In this document: positions 27,501 through 35,900 of the stretch, in pieces
How the letters are laid out: each line of letters begins with the position of its first letter
How positions within the stretch are numbered: position 1 is the stretch's first letter
From: Roseobacter sp. SK209-2-6
GTDB lineage: Bacteria; Pseudomonadota; Alphaproteobacteria; Rhodobacterales; Rhodobacteraceae
Direction: 5' to 3'
DNA length: 64,000 nucleotides
NCBI RefSeq assembly: GCF_000169455.1
Contig: NZ_AAYC01000008.1
Location: forward strand, 62,001 to 126,000
Position numbers and translations under genes: made by a program
The notes under the pieces: generated by a model
The model's input: the letters and a program-made list of their open reading frames with translations, nothing else
What the model was told of the DNA's origin: nothing
Databases searched by the model: none

Positions 27501-28071
27501 ACAAATCGAGTTGATCCGGGGCACCTTTGACATCCTGGGGCGTCGCCTGACTTTGGACGAAGGCCGGATCACTCTCCTTGGTGATCTCATGCCTTATCTG
27601 GAGCTCAAATCTTCTGCCAGTACCGCTAATGGCACCGCAACTCTGGAAATCTCTGGTCGATCCGACGCACCAGAAATAAAGGTGATCTCCGATCCGCCGC
27701 GTCCCAGCGAGGAAGCACTGGCCCTTCTGCTTTTTGGCGACAATATCGGCAACCTCTCCCCGCTTGCCTTGGCCCGACTGGCCAGTTCAGCCCTGGAGCT
27801 GAGCGGCCGCGGTGGCAACCGTGCGGCCAACAAACTGCAACAGGAAACTGGTGCAGACAATGTGGATATCGGGCTGGACAACCTCGGTGCCGGGCTGTTG
27901 GGATTGGGGGGATATGTGTCGGACAATGTCTATACCGATTTTAACGTCAACACCCGGGGCGACAGCGAGTTGAGCATTAACCTGGATCTGAGCAAAAGCC
28001 TGACAGCAACCGGAACGGTGGATAGTGCCGGAGAGACCGGTGTCGGACTCTTTTTCAAGCGAGATTACTAG
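24586..28071 (+). CDS. tamB: Translocation and assembly module protein TamB
   Basis: An 1161-residue AsmA-like periplasmic protein. It has one N-terminal membrane anchor (ILATTVFCLFSLGAPSA), long runs of beta-taco repeats rich in alternating hydrophobic residues (LRLTGKGRLA, LNGEISAGLAGITL and similar), and the conserved C-terminal DUF490 domain (GQIHLRGSTADLAPSGQIEL, RGTFDILGRRLTLDEGRITL, RPSEEALALLLFGDNI, GVGLFFKRDY). It spans the periplasm and probably moves lipids or supports barrel assembly with TamA. TGATG joins it to tamA, so the pair is translationally coupled. The frame's TTG one codon earlier is disregarded. Confidence 0.92.
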   Translation: MRYFSIKPILATTVFCLFSLGAPSAQTTQEEPSNEGSYLSELLEENLSGENQFIKVTGLTGALSSQASIEKLTVADASGVWLTLEGAELDWNRLALLRGEFSVNRLAAQRITVARAPEPLPPDETLPSPEATAFQLPELPVAVNIGEISAKRIQLGKALLGIEAELSLVGNLALADGNLTSLFDLRRVDRPGDHLFLEGAYSTQSSQLALDLQLQEAPGGLLSAALSLPAAPSLDLNLKGNGPLADFTADMRLASNGTERLAGQVQLLGLAATPTDEVGTQPKATDTGLQFSAELSGDIDPLLHPDYRPFFGADLQLHLTGKQHPETGLSLDQLQIQSQALELTGRLLISPDGLLQQADLFSQISPPMGQSAVLLPLPGAATTLGSSRVGLKLTSRQSWAIEGLIQDLSHPEGGLSELRLTGKGRLAKDSRSPLALNGEISAGLAGITLREKNLSRAIGNRLTLDTRISTDGQGRLALSGLRATAGDLATTGSLFFAGLDQGLEINSDLHVSVPSLKRFAPLTGLSLRGTFDGQVAGAFTPLSGEFDLKLAAQAKDLGLGISQLDTLTRGPLSLVFQGRRDAGGLTVENLSLKGEELTAHAHGDLSSHTGKMQFDASIHELQKILPQISGPLHLSSQVQRQGSDLNGKAELQGPNESHALLIGSATLQGNADLTFDAALSSLERFLPELPGKLTAKGRANRKDGVWQVEADTQAPAGALAKVAGSFNEDTGLADLTAKGTLRLEGANPFMKPNLLQGSAAFDLALQGAHSLAALNGTISTANARLVLPTAGQNLNGINAQVTLAQSSANVRVSAQPQEGGSLQISGPVSLSAPFQTALNIGLSGVVLKDHLSYETLLNGDLNLTGALTGQAGLSGRIDVGETVINLNTAGGSISSAPIPPIRHFGESRESRLTRSRAGLTQTAGSAGSNSNIALDILINAPDRIYARGRGLRSELGGQIHLRGSTADLAPSGQIELIRGTFDILGRRLTLDEGRITLLGDLMPYLELKSSASTANGTATLEISGRSDAPEIKVISDPPRPSEEALALLLFGDNIGNLSPLALARLASSALELSGRGGNRAANKLQQETGADNVDIGLDNLGAGLLGLGGYVSDNVYTDFNVNTRGDSELSINLDLSKSLTATGTVDSAGETGVGLFFKRDY

Positions 28072-28174
28072 CGCCCCAAAAACCTATCTGCGCGTGAAAG
28101 AGTATCTGCCCCCTTCCCTGCCAATTGGCTTCAGCCTAGGTTTGCTTGAAACAAGGGTAAATTCTGGAACGGGC

Positions 28175-29233
28175 ATGACGAAGACCTCCGAGCGCGAAGC
28201 TTTCGGGCAAAGACTGCGCAAGCGGTTGGCCAAGGAAAAGCACAGAATGCGGTTGCATAGGGCCATCCGGCATCTGCATGGCCCGCGCCGACGTATGGCT
28301 GCACCGGATGAGGTGGTCTTAGTCACATTGGTCCGGGACGGTAGCTACTACCTTGATGCTTTTTTCGACCACTATCGTGGACTGGGCATCCGGCATTTTG
28401 CGTTTGTTGACAATGGCTCCAGCGATGACACCGTTGAACGCTTAAAACAGGAAGACGGCGTTGCTCTGCTACAATGTCGCCTTCCTTGGGGTGAGTTTGA
28501 AAACGATCTGCGTGCCTACGCTGCCCAACGCTATGGTCAGGATCGCTGGTGCTTGATCGCAGATATGGATGAGATTTTTGTCTTTGAGGGCCAAAATGGA
28601 AACGGAATTTCCAACTTGATCCAGGATCTAGCGAGCCACGGTTACACCGGCCTTATGGCGCAAATGCTGGAGATGTTTCCCAAGGCCCCTCTGTGTGAGG
28701 TTGCCCATCTTCCCTATCGGGAAGTGTTAGATCGCTTTGAATATTGCGACACCACGAGCATCAAGGCCTGGTCGTATTTTGCTCCTGAAAGTGGGCTTTC
28801 CTATTTCACACAACAGAACCAGGGCGCTACAGATCAGATGCAGCTTCTCTATGGCGGGATTCGCGGCAAGGTTTTTGGCGAAAACTGCTGCCTTACTAAA
28901 CACCCGTTGTTTTTCCTTGGACCTGATGTGTCACCTTGCCCGCATCCACATGTTTCTGCGGGACTTAACCTTGCCCCTTGGACCGCTCTCATCAAGCACT
29001 ATAAATTCGCCAATGACGCTCTGGAACGGGATCGCCTTAGCCTTGCCAGTGCGGCTATTTCCCATGGTGAAGATCGCCTGCGCTATGACCTGCTGCAAAA
29101 CCAACCAGATCTCAGCCTCTGGAGTGAAGCAGCACAGCTCTATCCAGGCTTTCTAGCATTGCAAAAACAGGGCTTCTTATGCGCGTCGGGCGGTATAGCG
29201 GATATCGAAAACACGGGCACAAGCCATGACTGA
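28175..29233 (+). CDS. Glycosyltransferase, family 2 type (Glyco_tranf_2_4 / GT92-like)
   Basis: A 352-residue glycosyltransferase-A-fold protein. After a basic N-terminus it shows VTLVRDGSYYLDAFFDHYRGLGIRHFAFVDNGSSDDTVERL and the metal-binding DMDEIFVF (DxD type), as in the Glyco_tranf_2_4 group that transfers sugars in envelope polysaccharides. Several Cys residues and a KHPLFFLG segment are typical. The ATG at 28175 is chosen because it fits the family's start; the frame stays open upstream into tamB. It overlaps the next glycosyltransferase by eight bases and follows tamB closely. It is the first gene of the polysaccharide locus on this strand. Donor and acceptor are unknown. Confidence 0.82.
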   Translation: MTKTSEREAFGQRLRKRLAKEKHRMRLHRAIRHLHGPRRRMAAPDEVVLVTLVRDGSYYLDAFFDHYRGLGIRHFAFVDNGSSDDTVERLKQEDGVALLQCRLPWGEFENDLRAYAAQRYGQDRWCLIADMDEIFVFEGQNGNGISNLIQDLASHGYTGLMAQMLEMFPKAPLCEVAHLPYREVLDRFEYCDTTSIKAWSYFAPESGLSYFTQQNQGATDQMQLLYGGIRGKVFGENCCLTKHPLFFLGPDVSPCPHPHVSAGLNLAPWTALIKHYKFANDALERDRLSLASAAISHGEDRLRYDLLQNQPDLSLWSEAAQLYPGFLALQKQGFLCASGGIADIENTGTSHD

Positions 29234-30203
29234 CAAAGCGGCCCCTCCCATTGTTGACGCGGTTGCGATTGGTCGCAATGAAGGTGCCCGACTGGAAGCC
29301 TGTCTTGCCTCCCTCAAACCGCAGGTCAGACGTTTGGTCTATGTCGACAGCGGTTCAACTGATGGTTCTGTTGTCGCGGCCCGCCGATTGGGCGCAGAAG
29401 TTGTAGAATTGGATATGTCCCTACCCTTCACCGCTGCACGCGCCAGAAATGCCGGGCTTTTAGCACTACAACAGGGTTGTCAACAAAAGGCCGAGTTCAT
29501 TCAGTTGGTCGATGGGGATTGTGAGGTGGACGCCGATTGGATCCCCAAAGCACAGCAGTTTTTGGCATCGAGCCCAAAGGCGGCTGTTGCCTGTGGCCGT
29601 CGCCGTGAACGCTTTCCACAAGCCTCCTTTTTCAATCAGCTTTGTGATCAGGAATGGGACACCCCAATTGGTGAGGCCAAAGCCTGTGGGGGGGATGCAT
29701 TGATGCGTTTGGCGGCCTTGCAAGAGGTCGGGGGATATCGGGATAATCTGATTGCGGGCGAAGAGCCCGAAATGTGCCTGCGCCTACGACAGGCGGGCTG
29801 GACTATCTGGCGCTTGGATCATGAGATGACGTTGCATGACGCCCAGATGACCCGTTTTTCGCAGTGGTGGAAACGCAGCAGACGAGCAGGCCATGCCTTC
29901 GCAGAAGGTGCGGCTCTGCATGGGAAATCACAAGAAAAGCACTGGGTTGCCGAAACCCGGCGCGCGACCCTATGGGGCATTGCCATACCAGCTGTTATCC
30001 TCGCGGGGGCCTTGCTGTTTGGCTGGTGGGCTCTCTTAGGATTCTTAGTCTATCCCGCGCAGATCTTGCGCCTAAGCCAACGTATGGGACCCGCTTCAGC
30101 GTTGCTTACCACGCTGGGAAAATTCGCGGAAAGTCATGGTATTTTGGAATACTGGTGGAATCGAGCCCGCGGTAAGGGGCGTGGGATACTGGAGTACAAG
30201 TAA
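29226..30203 (+). CDS. Glycosyltransferase family 2 with C-terminal membrane segments
   Basis: A 325-residue GT2 enzyme. It begins with AVAIGRNEGARLEACLASL and VYVDSGSTDGSV, has the DxD-type LVDGDCEVD, GEEPEMCLRLRQAGWTIWRLD as acceptor/base region, and ends with two hydrophobic helices (LWGIAIPAVILAGALLFGWWALLGFLVYPAQIL). It likely adds a sugar to an undecaprenol-linked intermediate at the inner face of the membrane. Its ATG overlaps the upstream glycosyltransferase, and a small hairpin separates it from the convergent WecG-like gene. Confidence 0.87.
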   Translation: MTDKAAPPIVDAVAIGRNEGARLEACLASLKPQVRRLVYVDSGSTDGSVVAARRLGAEVVELDMSLPFTAARARNAGLLALQQGCQQKAEFIQLVDGDCEVDADWIPKAQQFLASSPKAAVACGRRRERFPQASFFNQLCDQEWDTPIGEAKACGGDALMRLAALQEVGGYRDNLIAGEEPEMCLRLRQAGWTIWRLDHEMTLHDAQMTRFSQWWKRSRRAGHAFAEGAALHGKSQEKHWVAETRRATLWGIAIPAVILAGALLFGWWALLGFLVYPAQILRLSQRMGPASALLTTLGKFAESHGILEYWWNRARGKGRGILEYK

Positions 30204-30225
30204 GCGCAGTAGAAACTGCCTGCGC
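30204..30225. terminator. Short inverted repeat between convergent genes
   Basis: GCGCAG and CTGCGC lie 10 bases apart, exactly filling the 22-base gap between two convergent genes. No T tract follows, so a role as bidirectional terminator is only suggested. Confidence 0.3.
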
Positions 30226-31017
30226 CTACTTGTCGCGCATTACACCCAGAGTTCCCTGATGGCTCGATTCACGCCGCAGCTTTAGCGCTTTCAGCAGTAA
30301 GCCCGGCAGAATTGCAAAACACTTCGCATAACGCGGAAACATTCGCTTTGGACTGCTGAGCGCCCGCCACAGCCACTCAAGCGCCATGTTTCGCATCCAC
30401 ATAGGCGCTCGGCGTTGATGACCACCTAAGAAATCGATCCCTGCGCCAACAGAAGCAAACCCTACGGCAGGAGACAATCTACGACCGCGATACGCAAAAA
30501 GCTCTTGCTTGGGAGCACCCAAAGCCAGAAAACACAAACGGATCTTCTTTTCTTTCAACTGGCCAAAGATCTCTTCAGCCTCCGCTCCCTCGGGATCAAA
30601 TCCACGCGAAGGCGAATACTTCCAGGCCAGATTCAGCCCCGGAACCGCCGATTCGAGATGGCTTGCCCCATCTTCCAATGCTGTTTCCGTGCTCCCGACC
30701 AGGGCAACAGGCACATTGGCAGCAGCGGCCAATTGGCAGAGCGGCAACACCATATCAGAGCCAGGCATAAGTTCGACTGGACTACGGGCAAGTTGAGAAA
30801 GCCAAACAATCGGGCGACCATCCGCAACAATGAGATCATGCCCAACATAGGCATCCAAAAAGGCTTTGGAACTTTCCAGTTTCACCAGGTGATCCAAGTT
30901 TACCGTAGCCAAAGCAAAGCCCTCCCCTGAAGCAAACCTGCGCAGGACTTCGGCTCTGAGACCGGACCAATCTGGCATGTTTACGGGAATGACCCGTCCC
31001 TGAAATTCAAACAGCAA
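30226..31017 (-). CDS. WecG/TagA/CpsF family glycosyltransferase
   Basis: A 263-residue enzyme of the GT26 family, which transfers N-acetylmannosaminuronate or related sugars onto lipid-linked intermediates. Signatures are FALATVNLDHLVKL (T-x-N-x-D), DLIVADGRPIVWLSQL (ADG), PVALVGSTE, LCFLALGAPKQELFAYR (GxPKQE) and VGAGIDFLGGHQRRAPMWMRN near the end with the conserved R-AP-W pattern. A TTG at 31017 with AGGAA five bases upstream is taken as the start because it preserves the family's first strand; an ATG at 30978 would truncate it. It is on the opposite strand from its neighbours but belongs to the same polysaccharide locus. Confidence 0.88.
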   Translation of the reverse strand: MLFEFQGRVIPVNMPDWSGLRAEVLRRFASGEGFALATVNLDHLVKLESSKAFLDAYVGHDLIVADGRPIVWLSQLARSPVELMPGSDMVLPLCQLAAAANVPVALVGSTETALEDGASHLESAVPGLNLAWKYSPSRGFDPEGAEAEEIFGQLKEKKIRLCFLALGAPKQELFAYRGRRLSPAVGFASVGAGIDFLGGHQRRAPMWMRNMALEWLWRALSSPKRMFPRYAKCFAILPGLLLKALKLRRESSHQGTLGVMRDK

Positions 31018-31291
31018 AGGTTCCTGCGCCCTTTCTCACCATTGTGGTTCACACGCCTTTGCCCTAGCCGGAAAAGATGGCAAAGCTGAGGCGTCTGCAC
31101 TTATTTTCCAGTGTTTTCGATCAGAAAGCGACTCCCCTTTAGTATGTTTTCGCTGACCTTTTGGCATTCCGACTAGTGATAATGCGTTTAGGAACTGGTT
31201 TAAGAAATCCTCTATGCTGAACTTTGAAAATGTCAAAAGCCAGCCACCAAATCCTCTATCCCTTGCCGCATTCTCTCACTAGGTAATGCAC

Positions 31292-32755
31292 ATGCCCAAC
31301 GCACTCGCTTATCTCATGCTGATGCTTTGGCCCGCAGTGAGCCTGATTCTGTTCCGGAGGTTGCCTCTCGAACGGGCTATTCTTTGGTGCATCCTCGCAG
31401 GATACCTGATCCTCCCTCCGGTTGCTGAGTTTGACCTGCCTTTGGTCCCGGATATGGATAAGTTCACAATCCCTTCGGTCATGGCTTTCGTACTGTGCAT
31501 CGGGCTCTTGCGCAAACCGGTTCCGCTACTGCCGCATCATCCTTTGGCAAAGCTACTCACCCTTGGCTTTGTCTTTGGCGTCATCCCCACGGTTCTAACC
31601 AATGATGATCCGGTGATTTTTGAAGTTCTGGCCGGATCTGAACCGATCCGATACATCACTGATATGCTTCCGGGTCTGCGCTGGATTGACTTGGGCTCGG
31701 TGGCGATCAATCAGGTGATCATCTTGATGCCCTTCCTGCTTGCGCGGCGTTACCTGTCCTCTCCGGACGGACAAAAAGAACTGTTGCTGGCCATTGCGAT
31801 TGCAGGATTGGCATATACGATCCCCTCTCTGATCGAAATCAGGCTAAGCCCGCAAACCAACACGATAATCTATGGCTTTTTTCAGCACGACTTCTCACAG
31901 ATGATGCGGCAAGGCGGCTTTCGCCCCATTGTTTTCCTTCCCCATGCTCTCTGGCTGGCGCTTTTCATGTTTTCGGCAATGATTGCAGCAGCAGCACTGG
32001 CACGCGCCGCCAATCAAAAAACACGCGCCCGTTTTGCAATTGCCTGCGCCTATCTCTTTGTTGTCCTTTTCCTGTGCAAAAGCTTGGCGTCTTTCACCTA
32101 TGCGCTTGCCTTCTTGCCTTTGGTTGCCCTTGGGTCCTATCGACTGCAGATCAAAGTAGCCGTTCTCTTGGCGACAATCGCCATCACCTATCCCATGCTG
32201 CGCAATCTTGGTCTGTTCCCAACCGAAGCAATTCTGGCCCAAGCCGAAGCTATCAGCGCTGATCGCGCACAATCATTGGGATATCGATTTCACAATGAAG
32301 CACTGATGCTGGAACGCGCGGCTGAGAAGCCCTGGTTTGGCTGGGGCGGCTGGGGGCGCAACCTCGTCCGGGACGGAGAAACCGGTTCGATCATTTCAAT
32401 TCCCGATGGGCATTGGATCCTGGTCTTTGGCACCCTGGGATGGCTGGGCTATATCTCGGAAATGGGCCTGCTGAGCCTCTCTCTCATTTTGTTGGGGATA
32501 GAACTGCATCGCCACAAGGCGAAAGAGGTATCCCCCTATGCGACGGCGATTGCCATCATTCTGGCGGCAACTCTGGTTGATATGATGCTGAACGACACGC
32601 TTGTTCCCTTTACCTGGCTTTGTGCCGGGTCGGTGCTGGGCTATGCTGAACGCCTGCGCTACCCAAACCTCTTTGGCAAAGCCAAACCTCTGTTTGACGG
32701 CCGTCAAATTCTAACGCAGGCCGGATCTGCACCGGAAAAACGGAGCCTGCTATGA
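31292..32755 (+). CDS. Wzy-like O-antigen ligase/polymerase family membrane protein
   Basis: About 487 residues with 10-12 hydrophobic segments and a large periplasmic loop carrying RFHNEALMLERAAEKPWFGWGGWGRN, which resembles the PF04932 Wzy_C loop motif. It lacks other recognisable domains. In this locus it is the best candidate for the enzyme that polymerises repeat units, or attaches the chain, on the outer side of the inner membrane. The ATG at 31292 lies eight bases after AGG; an ATG two codons earlier is also possible. The gap 31018-31291 holds no other gene that I can support. Confidence 0.82.
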   Translation: MPNALAYLMLMLWPAVSLILFRRLPLERAILWCILAGYLILPPVAEFDLPLVPDMDKFTIPSVMAFVLCIGLLRKPVPLLPHHPLAKLLTLGFVFGVIPTVLTNDDPVIFEVLAGSEPIRYITDMLPGLRWIDLGSVAINQVIILMPFLLARRYLSSPDGQKELLLAIAIAGLAYTIPSLIEIRLSPQTNTIIYGFFQHDFSQMMRQGGFRPIVFLPHALWLALFMFSAMIAAAALARAANQKTRARFAIACAYLFVVLFLCKSLASFTYALAFLPLVALGSYRLQIKVAVLLATIAITYPMLRNLGLFPTEAILAQAEAISADRAQSLGYRFHNEALMLERAAEKPWFGWGGWGRNLVRDGETGSIISIPDGHWILVFGTLGWLGYISEMGLLSLSLILLGIELHRHKAKEVSPYATAIAIILAATLVDMMLNDTLVPFTWLCAGSVLGYAERLRYPNLFGKAKPLFDGRQILTQAGSAPEKRSLL

Positions 32756-32862
32756 TGCCTTATTGTTTCCGTCTTTCCGTCAGAATTCGACACCATGCCT
32801 TCATGACTTGGCCGTATAAATTGAGCAATTTCGCCGTGGGTGACTGGGATTCGTAGTTTTGG

Positions 32863-32903
32863 GGTGAGCAGTCTGGCAGAAGCCAGACCAAGCACGGCTC
32901 ACC
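32863..32903 (+). promoter_or_regulatory. Nested hairpin in the leader of the PKS operon
   Basis: GGTGAGC at 32863-32869 pairs with GCTCACC at 32897-32903, enclosing GTCTGGC-AGAA-GCCAGAC. The result is a two-part stem 67 bases before the start of the PKS gene. It has no T run, so a leader or processing structure is more likely than a terminator. Its function is unknown. Confidence 0.5.
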
Positions 32904-32969
32904 TCTGTTCATGCGCTTGGGCACAAGGAAATAGCAGCATGTGGTCCTCCCCCCGGCAGGAGGGCATGA

Positions 32970-35900
32970 GTGCTGCGAAACGAAGAAATGAATGCCGGAT
33001 GTATGGGGTCTGTGGGTTACGTGATGAAGTCTGAAGAAAACACCGCTGCACAAACGGAGTATTCCGGCGATATTGCCATTGTGGGTATGGCTGCCGATCT
33101 GCCCGGCGCCCCAAGCGTTGAAACCTTCTGGAACAACCTGCGCAATGGCATCGAGTCCATTGCCCCTCTCAGCCGCGAAACCCTGCTGGAAGCTGGGGTT
33201 TCCGAAGCCATGCTTGCTGACCCTAACTATGTTCCGAATGCAGCGCTCCTAGAGAATTTTGACCATTTCGACGCCGATTTCTTTGGCTTTAGTCCAAAGG
33301 AAGCAGCAATCCTGGACCCGCAGCACCGCAAGTTTCTTGAGGTATCCTGGAGCGCGATGGAAAACGCGGGGCACCTTCCTGAAAGCCTGAAAGAGCCCAT
33401 CGGAGTCTATGCGGGCTGTGGCATGGGCAGCTATTTTTATTTCAACATATGTTCCAACCCGGATCTTGTAGAAGAAACCGGCATGTTCCTGTTGCGCCAT
33501 ACCGGCAATGACAAGGACTTCCTGTCAACGCGTGTCAGCCATGTTTTTGACCTGAAAGGCCCATCACTCAACATCCAGACAGCCTGCTCCACCTCATTGG
33601 TTGCAGTCCACTATGCCTGCAAGGCCCTGCGCGAGGGCGAATGCGGCATGGCACTAGCGGGTGGTGTCACCATCGACATGCCTCAGGGGCGTGGCTATCT
33701 CTACAAAGAGAACGAGATCCTTTCACCTGATGGGCATTGCCACGCCTTTGATCACCGTGCCAAAGGCACGGTCTTTGGCTCTGGAGCCGGGGTTGTTGCG
33801 CTCCGGCGACTGGAAGATGCGATTGCTGATGGTGACCATATTTGGGCGGTCATCAAAGGATCTGCCGTCAACAACGATGGTGCGGACAAGGCCGGCTATC
33901 TGGCCCCTTCCGTAGGCGGGCAGGCCACAGCAATTCGTCAGGCTTTGAACGCGGCCAAGACGCCCGCCGAAACCATCGACTATGTCGAATGCCATGGTAC
34001 CGGCACCTATCTGGGAGACCCGATTGAGGTCTCAGCCCTCACAGAGGCCTACCGCGAAACCACAGAAGACACAGGCTACTGCCGGATTGGGTCGGTCAAA
34101 ACCAATATCGGCCATCTTGATACCGCGGCGGGTATTGCCGGGCTGATCAAAACCACGCTAGGCCTGAAACATCAGGAAATCCCCCCCTCACTTGGCTATG
34201 AGGCGCCAAACCCTGCGATTGATTTTGAGACATCCCCGTTTAAAGTGAATGATCGCCTCTCACCTTGGGCGTCTCACAAAGGTCCAAGGCGCGCAGCGAT
34301 CAATGCGCTTGGCGTAGGTGGAACCAATGCCCATGCAATCCTGGAAGAAGCGCCAAAACGCCAAGCTTCTGAGGAAAGCGATTTTCCCTTTCATATTCTG
34401 TGCATTTCCGGACAATCAAAATCCGCTCTGGAAGAAAACAGCACTGCTCTTGCAGACTATTTGGAAGGCAATCCAGAAGCAGACATGGCAGATGTCGCCT
34501 TTACCTTGAAAGAAGGCCGCAGAGGTTTTGCCAAACGGCGTGTCCTGATTGCAGAAACCACGACGGAGGCCGCCGAGCAGCTGCGCACCGGTGACCCAAG
34601 AGAGATCTTCACCCATGATCACCTCGGTACTGCGCCGGAGGTGGTCTTTTCCTTTCCCGGTGGGGGCGCCCAATATGCAGGCATGGCCCGCGACCTCTAT
34701 GAGACAGAGCCGGTTTTTGCCGACTGGATGGATCGTGGGTTAGATCACCTGCAACCTCAGCTAGACTATGACATTCGCGCGCTCTGGCTGCCAGAGGATG
34801 ACGCTATTGAGGCCGCAAACGCGCGCCTTCAGAAACCTTCGGTCCAACTGCCGCTTATCATGATCGTGGAATATGCCCTGGCCCAGCTCTGGATCAGCTG
34901 GGGTATCCGCCCTGCGGCCTTAGTTGGGCATTCCATGGGTGAAAACACAGCAGCCTGTCTGGCAGGGGTGCTTTCATTTGAGGACTGTATCGATTTGGTT
35001 CTGCTGCGCGGGCGGCTCTTTGACCAGGTCCCGGCAGGAGGCATGCTCTCAATAGCGCTGCCACTGGATGAGGTGCAAAAACTGATTGGTGACGATCTGG
35101 ACATCGCCAGTGTGAATGCCCCCGCACTGACCGCTGTTTCAGGCCCTCAGGCAGCCTTGGATGCGCTGTCAAAACAGCTTGCCGCCAAAGAGATCGATCA
35201 CCAACGCATTCAGATCGACATCGCAGCCCATTCACGCATGCTGGAGGGAATCCTAGAGAACTATCGCGCTTTTCTTGCATCCCTCACCCTCTCCGCACCT
35301 CAGCTCCCGGTGATCTCCAACCGGACGGGACAACCTCTGACCGCTGAAGAGGCCACGGATCCCGACTATTGGACCGGGCAGCTGCGCCATACGGTGCGCT
35401 TTGCAGATTGCATCAACACATTGGCCGCAATCCCCGGTCGAGTCTTCCTGGAGGTCGGCCCGGGCAAGGCACTCAGCGCGCTGGCGCAGATGTCGCCTTC
35501 GGTGCAGCCTGGGCAGGTTCTCAGCTCGCTGCGCCATCCAGACCAGGAGATTATGGATGATGCCTTCTTTTTTGGCGTCATAGGCCGACTTTGGGCCTGT
35601 GGCGTTGAGGCGGATTGGGATCAAATCTGGGGCGAAGCACGGCGTAACCGTTTGCCCCTGCCCGGATATGCCTTTCAGCGCAGCCGGTATTTTATCGCCC
35701 CCGGAAAGGCCCATATTGCGGAGGAGGCCCCTCTCCCGCAGCGCCACGACGCGCTTACAGACTGGGGCTATCGGCTGACCTGGCGCCTGCGCCTGGCAGA
35801 TTGCGCTTTGGATCTCGATGAAGATCTCGGCGATGGCCCCCTCACCTGGTTGTTTTTTGAGGACGACTGCGGCTTTGCAGCGCCTGCCCTCGCAAAGCTG

